Shown here one piece after another: positions 54,503 through 63,062 of a DNA stretch of 64,000 nucleotides. The notes beneath the pieces were generated by a model. The model was given only the letters and a program-made list of their open reading frames with translations. It ran no database searches and was not told where the DNA came from. The stretch's first letter is position 1. Each line of letters opens with the position of its first letter. The position numbers and the translations under genes are program-made. The DNA lies in contig NZ_STGH01000003.1 in the NCBI RefSeq assembly GCF_005222785.1, positions 248,001 through 312,000 of the forward strand, in the 5' to 3' direction. Origin of the DNA: Rhodobacter sp. SY28-1 (GTDB lineage: Bacteria; Pseudomonadota; Alphaproteobacteria; Rhodobacterales; Rhodobacteraceae).

Positions 54503-55408
54503 TCAGGCGGCAGCGTCCTCGGACTGGCGGCGGCGGAAGGCCATGATCTCCTCGGTCACGAAATCGCGGAAGGCCGCCACGCGCTTGGAATGGCGCAACT
54601 CCTCCGGATAGGCCAGGAACACCGGCACCTCGGCGCTTTCCACATCCGGCAATACCCTGACAAGGTTGGGGAAGTCCTCGGTCAGATAGTCCGGCAGCAC
54701 CCCGATCCCCAGATGGTTCAACACCGCCTGCAACACCCCGAAATAGTTGTTCACCGTCAGGGTCGAGGGGATGTCATGCGTCATCAGTTCCGCCACCAGC
54801 ATCGCCCCCGCGGCAACCTGGGGCGTCCCGGCATGTTGCGCGATCAGCCGATGACTGGAAAAATCATCCATCGTCTCGGGCGTGCCATGCGCCGCCAGAT
54901 ATTCCGGCGTCGCAAACAACTGCATCTTGATGTTCATCAGCCGCTTGCGGATCAGGTCGGCCTGGGACGGCTCCTTCATCCGGATGGCCACGTCCGCCTC
55001 GCGCATCGGCAGGTCAAGGACCCGTTCCTCCAGCATCAGGTCGATCTTCAGCGCCGGGTACTTCTCGTACAGCCGCGCCAGCCTGGGGGCGAGCCACAGC
55101 GTCCCGAACCCCATCGTCGTCGTCACCCGCAATTCGCCAAAGACCTCGTCCTCGCTGTCCCTGATCCGCGCCGCCGTCGCATCCAGCCGCCGCACCATCT
55201 GCTGGGTCGCGTCATACAGAAGCTCGCCCTGTTCCGTCAGGATCAGCCCCCGCGCATGGCGGTGGAACAGCGTGACCGACAGGCTCTCCTCCAGCGCGCG
55301 AATCTGGCGGCTGACCGCCGATTGCGACAGGTGCAGCACGTCGCCCGCATGGGTCAGGCTGCCCTTCTCCGCCACCGCGTGAAAGATCCTCAGCTTGTCC
55401 CAGTCCAT
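54503..55408 (-). CDS. LysR-family regulator
   Basis: 301 residues. Winged helix-turn-helix MDWDKLRIFHAVAEKGSLTH, HLSQSAVSRQIRALEESLSV, then LFHRHARGLILTEQGELLYD and a ligand domain (GELRVTTTMGFGTLWLAPRL, IGVLPDYLTEDFPNLVRVLP). Divergent from murI with a 194-base gap. No clear operator is seen; the target is unknown. The 171-base gap after its stop holds its terminator and no gene. Confidence 0.88.
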   Translation of the reverse strand: MDWDKLRIFHAVAEKGSLTHAGDVLHLSQSAVSRQIRALEESLSVTLFHRHARGLILTEQGELLYDATQQMVRRLDATAARIRDSEDEVFGELRVTTTMGFGTLWLAPRLARLYEKYPALKIDLMLEERVLDLPMREADVAIRMKEPSQADLIRKRLMNIKMQLFATPEYLAAHGTPETMDDFSSHRLIAQHAGTPQVAAGAMLVAELMTHDIPSTLTVNNYFGVLQAVLNHLGIGVLPDYLTEDFPNLVRVLPDVESAEVPVFLAYPEELRHSKRVAAFRDFVTEEIMAFRRRQSEDAAA

Positions 55409-55602
55409 GCCCCATCCTCATCCCTTGCGCCGGGAACCCTACCACGACCCGCTCCAAATAGGGAAACCTGTTCATAAGTAAAGCAGCGGCAGCCTGACCT
55501 TGACCCCGGTCCTAGGCTCTTTCGCCCCCGCGGCTTGCGGCCTATGATCACCGAAAAGGCAAACGCGCGCAGTGGCTGCGCGTCCCAAGGGGTGAGGCAG
55601 GC

Positions 55603-56415
55603 ATGGCAGTTGGCGTCTTCGATTCGGGCCTCGGCGGGCTGACTGTTCTGGATGCGCTGACAACACGCCTGCCGGATGTGCCCTTCGTCTATTTCGGCGA
55701 CAATGCGCATGCCCCCTACGGCGTCCGCACCGCCGACGACATCTTCGCGTTGACCTGTGCGGCGACCGAACGGCTCTGGGCCGAAGGCTGCGATCTGGTG
55801 ATCCTCGCCTGCAACACCGCCTCGGCCGCCGCGCTGAAGCGGATGCAGGAAACCTGGGTGCCCGCAGACAAGCGCGTCCTCGGTGTCTTCGTGCCGCTGA
55901 TCGAGGCGCTGACCGAACGTCAGTGGGGTGACAATTCCCCTCCGCGCGAAGTGGCCGTTAAGCACGTCGCCCTTTTCGCCACCCCCGCCACTGTCGCTTC
56001 CCGCGCCTTCCAGCGCGAGCTTGCCTTCCGCGCGATCGGCGTCGATGTCGAGGCGCAACCCTGTGGCGGCGTTGTCGATGCCATCGAACAGGGTGATGAG
56101 ATCCTGGCCGAGGCGCTGGTGCGGTCCCATGTCGAGGCGCTGAAGCGCCGGATGCCGACACCCGAGGCCGCGATCCTGGGCTGCACGCATTACCCTTTGA
56201 TGGAAAAGGTCTTCCAGGATGCTCTCGGGGCAGGGGTCAAGGTCTATTCCCAGGCCAATCTGGTGGCCGAAAGCTTGGCCGACTACCTGACCCGCCGCCC
56301 GCAGTTCCGGGGGACGGGCACGCAGTCGAAGTTCCTCACCACGGGCGATCCCGCCTACGTCTCGAACAAGGCGACCCAGTTCCTGCGCCGGAAGATCACG
56401 TTTGAGGCCGCGTGA
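55603..56415 (+). CDS. murI: Glutamate racemase
   Basis: Makes D-glutamate for peptidoglycan without a cofactor. 270 residues, full length. The two active-site cysteines are Cys70 ([10 protein letters not shown]) and Cys194 (LGCTHYPLM); [15 protein letters not shown] and [13 protein letters not shown] bind substrate. The stop and the next start share one base (TGA overlaps ATG at 56415), so DUF1684 is coupled. Confidence 0.96.
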   Translation: MAVGVFDSGLGGLTVLDALTTRLPDVPFVYFGDNAHAPYGVRTADDIFALTCAATERLWAEGCDLVILACNTASAAALKRMQETWVPADKRVLGVFVPLIEALTERQWGDNSPPREVAVKHVALFATPATVASRAFQRELAFRAIGVDVEAQPCGGVVDAIEQGDEILAEALVRSHVEALKRRMPTPEAAILGCTHYPLMEKVFQDALGAGVKVYSQANLVAESLADYLTRRPQFRGTGTQSKFLTTGDPAYVSNKATQFLRRKITFEAA

Positions 56416-57155
56416 TGTTGCCCCTTGCCGACTGGCGCGCGGCTCGCCTTGCCGCGCTGACTGCACCGGACGGCTGGCTGAACCTCGTGGCGCGGATCGA
56501 GCTTGCCCCCGGTCGCCACCCGATTGGCGCCGCGCAAGAGGTGCAACTGCCTTCCGGTCCCGATCTTCTCGGCACCCTGGAAATCTCTGACGGCAAGGCG
56601 TTCTTCTCCCGACCGGGCGAGGCGCCGCAGCCCTTCCAGCCCATCCCCGACGCCTTTCCACAGCTTCGGGTGGACCCGTTCCTGCTGGAAATCCACACCG
56701 TTGATGGCACTCCGGCTTTGCGCGTCCGCGATCTTGCGAAGACGCCGACCGTCACGCTGCGCCAGTTCCCAGATGCCCCCGACTGGGTCATCCGCGCCAA
56801 GTGGGAGAGCTTCGCCCCGGAAGCCTCTGAAGTTGCAATGAAAGACGGCTCAAGGGCCGCCGTCACCCTGACGCATCGCGCGACCTTCCAGCATCAGGGC
56901 AAGCCTGTCACCCTGACGCCGACCCATTGGAAATCCGGCAAGCCGATGTTCGTCTTCCGCGACGCCACGGTGGGCGAAACCTACCCCGCCTGCCGCTTCC
57001 TCTTCGGCGAGGACCCGAGCGACACCGAAATCACCCTCGATTTCAACCGCGCGATCAGCCCGCCCTGCGCCTTCACCGACTTCGCGATCTGCCCCCTGCC
57101 GCCCCCCGGCAACATCCTGCCCTTCCGCATCGAAGCCGGGGAATTGGCCCCGTAG
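56415..57155 (+). CDS. DUF1684 family protein
   Basis: 246 residues from the ATG at 56415 that shares a base with the murI stop; a GTG one codon earlier is possible. A beta-rich protein with HPIGAAQEVQLPSGPDLL near the start and the family block VGETYPACRFLFGEDPSDTE, FNRAISPPCAFTDFAICPLP at the end, with the two Cys in PPCAFTDFAICP. DUF1684 proteins occur in bacteria and archaea with no known function. Co-transcribed with murI. Confidence 0.85.
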   Translation: MLPLADWRAARLAALTAPDGWLNLVARIELAPGRHPIGAAQEVQLPSGPDLLGTLEISDGKAFFSRPGEAPQPFQPIPDAFPQLRVDPFLLEIHTVDGTPALRVRDLAKTPTVTLRQFPDAPDWVIRAKWESFAPEASEVAMKDGSRAAVTLTHRATFQHQGKPVTLTPTHWKSGKPMFVFRDATVGETYPACRFLFGEDPSDTEITLDFNRAISPPCAFTDFAICPLPPPGNILPFRIEAGELAP

Positions 57156-57233
57156 GTCGGGGTTCACCCCGACTCTCGTGCCACCGCCGACCCGCGCCCT
57201 CCCTTCGTAGGGTGGGCTATCCGCCCACCGTCC
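57156..57233. terminator. Two hairpins between convergent DUF1684 and FNT genes
   Basis: GTCGGGGT/ACCCCGAC (57156-57173, 8-bp arms) and GGTGGGC-N5-GCCCACC (57211-57229). Neither has a T-run, so they are probable but weak terminators; the second looks like a widespread GTAGGGTGGGC-type element. Confidence 0.5.
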
Positions 57234-58010
57234 TCACCCCCGCATTGCGCCGTAAGCAAAGCGATAGGCCAGTGCCACGCCGCCCGCACCGCCAACCACA
57301 TTGCCCAGGCTGACCCATAGCAGGTTGCCCAGAACGCCAGCCGCCGCGGCCTCTGACCCGGCCCAAAGGCCCGCCGGGAACAGGAACATGTTCGCCACCG
57401 AATGCTCCAGCCCCAGTGCGACGAAGGCGGTGACGGGCCAGAGGACGCCCAGAATCTTGTCAGTCGCCGTCCGCGCCGCGAAACTCAGCCAGACCGCCAG
57501 ACAGACGAGCGCATTGCACAAGGCACCCCGGACAAACGCCTCCAGCGGCGGAAGCGAGGCTTTTACGGTCGCAGCCTTCGCCGCCACCGCCCCCATCGGG
57601 CCGTCCAACATCCCCGAAAGACCGAAGGCCAGGGCCAATCCGATCGCACCGACAAGGTTGCCTGCGTAGACGATGCCCCAGTTCCGCAACAGTGCGGCCA
57701 GAGTGATCTTGCGGTCCACCGCCGCCATCACCATCAGCGCATTGCCGGTGAACAATTCGGCCCCGCCCACGACGACAAGGATCAGCCCCAGCGCAAAGAC
57801 TGCGCCGCCCAGCACGCGGTGAGGTCCAAAGCCAGGGTCTGCGCCCGCCATCGCGATGCACCAGAAGGCCGCGCCAAAGCCGATGAAGGCCCCGGCTAGC
57901 ATCGCCAGTGTCGCCATCCTGTGCAGGGGCAGGGCGGCCTTTGCGACCCCCGCCGTTTCGATCAACGCGGCAATCTCGGCGGGCTTGTAGGCGTCATGGT
58001 CGCTCGGCAT
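57234..58010 (-). CDS. Formate/nitrite transporter family channel
   Basis: 258 residues from the ATG at 58010 (GGAGGCC before it). Six-helix FNT fold: AELFTGNALMVMAAVDRKI holds the FTGN slit segment, WGIVYAGNLVGAIGLALAF the second, and AFVALGLEHSVANMFLFPAG the central-histidine segment (GxEHSVANMF). FNT channels move formate, nitrite or hydrosulfide; the substrate cannot be chosen by eye. No formate or nitrite enzyme is nearby. Confidence 0.9.
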   Translation of the reverse strand: MPSDHDAYKPAEIAALIETAGVAKAALPLHRMATLAMLAGAFIGFGAAFWCIAMAGADPGFGPHRVLGGAVFALGLILVVVGGAELFTGNALMVMAAVDRKITLAALLRNWGIVYAGNLVGAIGLALAFGLSGMLDGPMGAVAAKAATVKASLPPLEAFVRGALCNALVCLAVWLSFAARTATDKILGVLWPVTAFVALGLEHSVANMFLFPAGLWAGSEAAAAGVLGNLLWVSLGNVVGGAGGVALAYRFAYGAMRG

Positions 58011-58063
58011 GCGGGCCTCCCTTGCGGACGACAGCATAGTCGCTTGCGGCCCCCGGCAAAGCG

Positions 58064-58091
58064 AAAAGGCACGCCCAGCGGCGTGCCTTTT
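58064..58091. terminator. Bidirectional hairpin terminator beside efp
   Basis: AAAAGGCACGCC, loop CAGC, GGCGTGCCTTTT: a perfect 12-bp stem with A and T runs on both sides, about 80 bases after the efp stop and before the FNT start on the minus strand. Confidence 0.85.
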
Positions 58092-58171
58092 CACTGCTTT
58101 CCAGATTCTTAACGTCTGCGACCAAGTCCTTGATACGTCAAGGGTAGCGGCGTTTGTCCACCGTGGACAGA

Positions 58172-58738
58172 TCAGTCCTTGGCGCGCTCGACGTAAGAGT
58201 CGTCGTCGGTGTTGATGACGATCCGGGTGCCCGGCCCGATATGCGGCGGCACCATGACCCGCAGGCCATTGTCAGTCATCGCGGGCTTGTAGGAGGACGA
58301 GGCGGTCTGCCCCTTGGTGACCGGCTCGGTCTCGACGATCTCGACGGTGATCTTCTGCGGGACTTCAAGGGCGATCGGGATCCCGTCGAAGGTCTTGACG
58401 TAGCACTTCATCCCCTCCTGCAGGTAGGGCTTGTTCGCGCCCATCACGTCCTCGGTGACGACGACCTGCTCGTAGGTGGTCGGCTCCATGAAGTGGAAGC
58501 CCTCGCCGTCCTCGTACAGGAAGTCATACTCCCGTTCGTCGACGGTGGCCTTCTCGACCATTTCCGTGGTCCGCCAGCGCTCCGACACCTTCACGCCGTC
58601 GGAAATGCGGCGCATGTCGACGGAGGTGGTCGGGGTGCCCTTGCCGGGGTGGAAGTTCGAGGCGGTGAGCACGACGTAGAGCTTGCCGTCCATCTCGACG
58701 ACGTTGCCCTTGCGGAGCGAGGAGGCGATGACTTTCAA
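58172..58738 (-). CDS. efp: Elongation factor P
   Basis: Relieves ribosome stalling at proline runs. 188 residues from a TTG at 58738 (AAGGA seven bases before it); the next candidate start would remove the conserved [16 protein letters not shown] opening. Three OB-like domains; the modified Lys is Lys33 in [17 protein letters not shown] lysine in this loop needs EpmA/EpmB-type (R)-beta-lysylation, and epmA is divergent from it at 58826. The tail [21 protein letters not shown] is standard. Confidence 0.94.
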   Translation of the reverse strand: MKVIASSLRKGNVVEMDGKLYVVLTASNFHPGKGTPTTSVDMRRISDGVKVSERWRTTEMVEKATVDEREYDFLYEDGEGFHFMEPTTYEQVVVTEDVMGANKPYLQEGMKCYVKTFDGIPIALEVPQKITVEIVETEPVTKGQTASSSYKPAMTDNGLRVMVPPHIGPGTRIVINTDDDSYVERAKD

Positions 58739-58825
58739 AGGTCGGGTCCTTGTTATATCGGGGGCGCGGTCCCTGTGGACCCGCATCTGCCCGCGCCCGT
58801 AACCGATCCCGACCGGAATTTCCAG

Positions 58826-59866
58826 ATGAATCCCGCATCCCCCTGGTGGAGCCCCTCGCGCCACGCCGACCGCCGCCCGATTCTGATGACCCGCAACCGC
58901 ATCCAGGTGGCGATCCGGGGCTGGCTTGCCGGGGAAGGGTTCACCGAGGTCGACCCGGCGGCGCTGGCGATTTCCCCCGGGAACGAGGCGCACCTGCACG
59001 GTTTCGCAACGGAGGCGATCGGGAATGACGGGTTGCCCCGGCGGATGTACCTCCACACCTCGCCCGAGTTCGCGATGAAGAAGCTGCTGGCGGCGGGGGA
59101 GAGCCGCATCCACGCCTTCTCCCACGTCTGGCGCAACCGGGAGCGGGGGGTGCTGCACTCCCCCGAGTTCACAATGCTGGAGTGGTACCGGGTCGGGGAG
59201 GGGTACGAGATCCTGATGGCCGACACGATAGCCTTCCTGCGGCTGGCAGCGCGGGAGGTGGGGGCCGAGGTGCTGCGGTTCCGGGATCGGACTTGCGATC
59301 CGTTCCAGGAACCAGAGCGGGTGTCGGTGGCGGAGGCCTTCCTGGTCCATGCGGGGGTCGACCTTTTAGCCTCAATCCGCGGGGATGGGTCGACGGATGT
59401 CGGCATCCTCGGGGCGGAGTTGGACCGGATCGGGGTGCGCCGCGCCGAGGACGATACCTGGTCTGACATGCTGAGCAGGGTGTTGTCGGAAAAGGTGGAG
59501 CCGAAGCTGGGGATGGGGCGGGTGACGATCCTCGACCGCTACCCTTCGGCCGAGGCGGCGCTGGCGCGGAAGGTGCCAGGGGATGCGCGGGTGGCGGAGC
59601 GGTTCGAGGTTTATGCCTGCGGGGTGGAGCTGGCGAACGGGTTCGGGGAGCTGACCGACGCGGGCGAGCAGCGGCGGCGGTTCGAGGCGGAGATGGCGGA
59701 GAAGGCGCGGGTCTATGGCGAAAGTTATCCTCTGGACGAGGACTTTCTGGCCGCGCTGGAGATCATGCCTCCCTCGGCGGGGATTGCGATGGGGTTCGAC
59801 CGGGTGGTGATGCTGGCGACCGGCGCGCCGCGGATTGACGACGTGATGTGGACGCCGGTGCCCTGA
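58826..59866 (+). CDS. epmA: EF-P--(R)-beta-lysine ligase (EpmA/GenX/PoxA)
   Basis: 346 residues from the ATG at 58826; the long open frame upstream is antisense to efp. It has a class II aminoacyl-tRNA-synthetase catalytic core like lysyl-tRNA synthetase without the anticodon domain: [20 protein letters not shown] (motif 2 area), [40 protein letters not shown] and the motif 3 [16 protein letters not shown]. It activates (R)-beta-lysine and attaches it to Lys33 of EF-P. The head-to-head layout with efp joins enzyme and substrate; the aminomutase EpmB is not in the window. Confidence 0.93.
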   Translation: MNPASPWWSPSRHADRRPILMTRNRIQVAIRGWLAGEGFTEVDPAALAISPGNEAHLHGFATEAIGNDGLPRRMYLHTSPEFAMKKLLAAGESRIHAFSHVWRNRERGVLHSPEFTMLEWYRVGEGYEILMADTIAFLRLAAREVGAEVLRFRDRTCDPFQEPERVSVAEAFLVHAGVDLLASIRGDGSTDVGILGAELDRIGVRRAEDDTWSDMLSRVLSEKVEPKLGMGRVTILDRYPSAEAALARKVPGDARVAERFEVYACGVELANGFGELTDAGEQRRRFEAEMAEKARVYGESYPLDEDFLAALEIMPPSAGIAMGFDRVVMLATGAPRIDDVMWTPVP

Positions 59867-60244
59867 TCTGTCCGCGGTGGACATTTCCGGATTTATAAGT
59901 AATAACAGTCATTTGGTCGTGGTCGTTAGGGGTTCGTTAACCGGGACCCGCTGGACCCGTTTCGGGCGGTTTTCAAGAGGAGCGGCTGACGCCGCAAGCC
60001 ATTTGTCTCGTCGTCGGTCTTCGCCTCCTTCTCGGTCATTGGGGATGCTTCGCCCCCCAAACCCCCAGAGGATATTTGCCGAAGAGAAAGCGCAGGGGCG
60101 CGGAGCGGAAGACGGACCGTCCAGAGATGAAAGGTTGCGACGCGAGCCCAAGGTCGGGAATTGCGCCGGTAACAGTCGCCGGTCTTGCATTGCGGGCGCG
60201 AGCGGCGCAAAGAAGGCGCGTTTCTGTCTTGGAAGGACGCAGCC
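59867..60244. other. 378-base gap without a convincing gene; Rhodobacteraceae-type intergenic element
   Basis: No frame here looks coding. From about 60041 to 60090 it carries a GGGG/CCCC hairpin, CCCCAAACCCCCAGAGGATATTT split over the line, then an A/G-rich GCCGAAGAGAAAG. I know this CCCCCAGAGGATATTT pattern as a common intergenic element of related genomes, often by transcript ends. The last part is the argC leader with GGAAGGA before its start. Confidence 0.5.
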
Positions 60245-61273
60245 ATGACCCATCGCATCGCCATCCTCGGGGCCTCGGGCTATACGGGGGCGGAGCTTGT
60301 CCGCCTGATCGCGACGCATCCGTCGATGCAGATCGTGGCGCTGTCGGCCGACCGCAAGGCGGGGATGGCGATGGCGGAGGTGTTTCCCTTCCTGCGGCAT
60401 CTGGACTTGCCCAAGCTGGTAAAGATCGACGAGATCGATTTCGCCGGGGTTGACCTGTGCTTTTGCGCGCTGCCGCATGCGACGACGCAGGAGGTGATCG
60501 CCAAGCTGCCGAAGACGCTGCGGATCGTCGACCTTTCGGCGGACTTCCGGCTGCGCGACCCGGCGGAATACGAGAAGTGGTACGGCCAGCCGCACACGGC
60601 GGTGGAGATCCAGAAGGAGGCAGTCTACGGGCTGACCGAGTTCTACCGCGACGAGATCAGGGCCGCTCGGCTGGTGGCGGGCACGGGCTGCAACGCGGCG
60701 ACGGGGCAGTTCGCGCTGCGGCCCTTGATCGCGGCGGGCTGCATCGACCTGGACGACATCCTGATCGACCTGAAGGCCGGGGTGTCCGGCGCGGGGCGGT
60801 CGCTGAAGGAGAACCTGCTTCACGCGGAATTGTCCGGGGGCACGCATGCCTATTCGGCGGGCGGAAAGCATCGGCATCTGGGCGAGTTCGACCAGGAGTT
60901 TTCCAAGGTCGCTGGGCGGCCCGTGCGGGTGCAGTTCACGCCGCATCTTCTGCCGATGAACCGGGGGATACTCGCGACGGTCTATGTGAAAGGCGATGCG
61001 AAGGTCGTCCATCAGACGCTTGAAAAGGCGTATGAAAGCGAGCCGTTCCTGCAGGTTCTGCCCTTTGGATCACTGCCCTCGACCCGCGACATTGCGGGGT
61101 CGAACTTCTGCCATCTGGGAGTGATCGGCGACCGGGTTCCGGGCCGCGCTGTGGTGGTTTCCGTGCTGGACAACCTGACCAAGGGATCGTCTGGGCAGGC
61201 AATCCAGAACGCGAACCTGATGCTGGGACTGCCCGAGACGGAAGGGTTGATGCTGGCGCCGGTGTTCCCCTGA
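60245..61273 (+). CDS. argC: N-acetyl-gamma-glutamyl-phosphate reductase
   Basis: Third step of arginine synthesis. 342 residues from the ATG at 60245; upstream in-frame codons are not conserved-looking. N-terminal Rossmann motif [20 protein letters not shown], the catalytic Cys149 in [17 protein letters not shown], and the family segments [20 protein letters not shown] and [16 protein letters not shown]. It is the type 1 enzyme of about 345 residues. It sits 94 bases before the ccmE gene and probably forms a unit with it only loosely. Confidence 0.96.
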   Translation: MTHRIAILGASGYTGAELVRLIATHPSMQIVALSADRKAGMAMAEVFPFLRHLDLPKLVKIDEIDFAGVDLCFCALPHATTQEVIAKLPKTLRIVDLSADFRLRDPAEYEKWYGQPHTAVEIQKEAVYGLTEFYRDEIRAARLVAGTGCNAATGQFALRPLIAAGCIDLDDILIDLKAGVSGAGRSLKENLLHAELSGGTHAYSAGGKHRHLGEFDQEFSKVAGRPVRVQFTPHLLPMNRGILATVYVKGDAKVVHQTLEKAYESEPFLQVLPFGSLPSTRDIAGSNFCHLGVIGDRVPGRAVVVSVLDNLTKGSSGQAIQNANLMLGLPETEGLMLAPVFP

Positions 61274-61376
61274 TGCCGGTCTGAAGCCCGGCTTGCGGGA
61301 TGTGGGACTTGACGCGGGTCAAGGCGTGCCCACCTTGGGTCTGGCAAGGGTTGCCTGACGGCAGAGGATGCGGGTG

Positions 61377-61859
61377 ATGAGCGGCAAGACGGAATTCCGG
61401 GGTCTCAAGGGGCTGAAGAAGCAACGGCGCATCCAGATCATCGCGCTGGCGGCGGTGGCCCTGATCGGGGCGACGGGGCTGGTCGGCTATGCCATGCGCG
61501 ACGGGATCAACTTCTTCCGCTCTCCCAGCCAGGTGATGGAAGCGCCCCCCGCGCCGGGCGAGACGTTCCGGATCGGCGGGCTGGTCGTCGACGGGTCAAT
61601 CGTGCGCGGCGCGGGCACCGAGGTTTCCTTTGCGGTCACCGACACCAATGCGACAGTGCCGGTTCGCTATACCGGCATCCTGCCGGACCTCTTTGCCGAA
61701 GGGCAGGGGATGGTGGCGCTGGGGCGCATGGAGGGCGATACGTTCGTTGCGACCGAAGTGCTGGCCAAGCATGACGAGACCTACATGCCGAAGGAAGTGG
61801 TCGACGCGCTGAAGGAGCAGGGCGTCTACGTCGATCCGAACGCCAAGCCGGAAAGCTGA
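61377..61859 (+). CDS. ccmE: Cytochrome c maturation haem chaperone CcmE
   Basis: 160 residues from the ATG at 61377, nine bases after GAGG; an earlier ATG at 61368 abuts that site. One N-terminal membrane anchor (IIALAAVALIGATGLVGYAM) and a periplasmic OB domain (FRIGGLVVDGSIVRGAGTEV, VRYTGILPDLFAEGQGMVAL). The covalent haem ligand is His132 in LAKHDETYMPKEV with Tyr136. The other ccm genes are elsewhere, as in many alphaproteobacteria where ccmE is detached from the cluster. Confidence 0.95.
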   Translation: MSGKTEFRGLKGLKKQRRIQIIALAAVALIGATGLVGYAMRDGINFFRSPSQVMEAPPAPGETFRIGGLVVDGSIVRGAGTEVSFAVTDTNATVPVRYTGILPDLFAEGQGMVALGRMEGDTFVATEVLAKHDETYMPKEVVDALKEQGVYVDPNAKPES

Positions 61860-61882
61860 GCGCGCGCTGCCGAAGGGCGGCG

Positions 61883-61897
61883 TTAATGGTACTTTGC
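61883..61897 (+). promoter_or_regulatory. Partial CtrA-like site before the endolysin gene
   Basis: TTAA-N7-TTGC, one perfect half and one half with two mismatches to TTAA-N7-TTAA. CtrA and GafA activate gene-transfer-agent lysis genes in Rhodobacter, so a weak site here is plausible but unproven. Confidence 0.3.
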
Positions 61898-61929
61898 GAG
61901 GCTTCCCCCGGGTTTGAGCGGGGGTGCCG

Positions 61930-62541
61930 ATGCCGGATGTTCGTCAGATAGCCGAAGAGATCGTGAGCCGCGAGGGCGGCTTCGTGAATGACCCGGACGA
62001 TCCGGGTGGGGCGACCAATCACGGGGTGACCATCGGGACGTTGCGGCGGCTGGGGATCGACGTGAACCGCGACACGCGGATCGATGTGGCCGATGTGAAG
62101 GCTCTGACCCGGAAACAGGCGGTCGAGATCTATCTGAAGCACTATTTCGAGGGGCCGGGGATCGCGGCGCTGCCCGAGGTGCTGCAGGCGAGTGTCTTCG
62201 ACATGTACGTCAATGCCGGCGGGAACGCAGTGAAGATCCTGCAGCGCTTGCTGTCGGACATGGGCTTTCCCTGTGACCCGGATGGCGCCATCGGGCCGCA
62301 GACGATCCGGGCGGCGCAGATGGCCTATGAGGCGGCGCCGTCGCATCTGCCGGATGCCTACGGGATCGCGCGGCGGAACTACTATTATGCGCTTGCCGAC
62401 AAGCGACCGGCGAGCCGGAAGTTCGCCCGGGCGCGGGATGGCGGCAAGGGGGGCTGGATCAAGCGGGCAGAGGAGTTCATCTCTCCGAAATATCACCTGA
62501 CCGAGGCGCAGCACCGGGCGCGGGTGTCGGCATGGGGATGA
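61930..62541 (+). CDS. GTA-type endolysin (N-acetylmuramidase, GH108-like)
   Basis: 203 residues from the ATG at 61930. The catalytic Glu15 lies in VSREGGFVNDPDDPGGATNH, the EGGxxxxxxDxGGxT signature of glycosyl hydrolase 108; PDGAIGPQTIRAAQMAYEAA resembles the peptidoglycan-binding C-part of these holin-partnered muramidases. No signal peptide, as for holin-dependent lysins. Its end overlaps the holin start by ten bases. The pair corresponds to the detached lysis genes of the Rhodobacter gene transfer agent. Confidence 0.85.
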   Translation: MPDVRQIAEEIVSREGGFVNDPDDPGGATNHGVTIGTLRRLGIDVNRDTRIDVADVKALTRKQAVEIYLKHYFEGPGIAALPEVLQASVFDMYVNAGGNAVKILQRLLSDMGFPCDPDGAIGPQTIRAAQMAYEAAPSHLPDAYGIARRNYYYALADKRPASRKFARARDGGKGGWIKRAEEFISPKYHLTEAQHRARVSAWG

Positions 62542-63005
62542 TCGGCAAGCTCGTTGGTGCTCCGGGCGCGGTGACGGCGCTGGGCGAGGCGGCGAAGGGG
62601 GTGGCAGAGGTCTTCGTGCCCAGTTCCACCAAGCGGATGGAACTGTCGGCGGACGCGCAGATGGCGGCGCTGCGGCAGTTGGGGGAGGAGTACCAACACC
62701 CAGCGCTGTCCTGGTTCGACCGGCTGGTGAACGGGTTGAACCGTTTGCCGCGGCCGTTCCTGGCCTTCGGGACCATCGGGCTTTTCGTCTATGCGATGGT
62801 GGACCCGCAGGCCTTTGCCTTCCGGATGGTGGGGCTGAACGCGGTGCCCGAGCCCTTGTGGTGGCTCTTGGGCGCGATTGTCGCCTTCTACTTCGGGGCG
62901 AGGGAGACGCATTACTTCCGCAACCGGGCGGTGGTGTCCCCCTTTGCCGGATCGGCGGCGGAGCCGGAGGAGAACGCGGCGCTGGAGGAGTGGCGGCGGG
63001 GCTGA
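62532..63005 (+). CDS. GTA-type holin (three-helix, gene-transfer release)
   Basis: 157 residues. After an amphipathic leader (GMIGKLVGAPGAVTALGEAA) and a polar segment with YQHPALSWFDRLVNGLNRLP, two or three hydrophobic helices follow (FLAFGTIGLFVYAMVDPQAF, LWWLLGAIVAFYFGARETHY), matching the 3TM GTA holin family. A charged tail ends the protein. It overlaps the endolysin gene and is 57 bases before argS. It would form pores that release the endolysin to the wall. Confidence 0.85.
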   Translation: MGMIGKLVGAPGAVTALGEAAKGVAEVFVPSSTKRMELSADAQMAALRQLGEEYQHPALSWFDRLVNGLNRLPRPFLAFGTIGLFVYAMVDPQAFAFRMVGLNAVPEPLWWLLGAIVAFYFGARETHYFRNRAVVSPFAGSAAEPEENAALEEWRRG

Positions 63006-63062
63006 AGCTTGACCTCTGATCGGGCCTCTGGCATGGCCATGGGCATCAGAGGATGTGATCAA

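Noticed and set aside
58739-59350. Extension of efp upstream of the TTG
   Set aside because: The residues are antisense to epmA and absent from EF-P, which is always about 188 residues.
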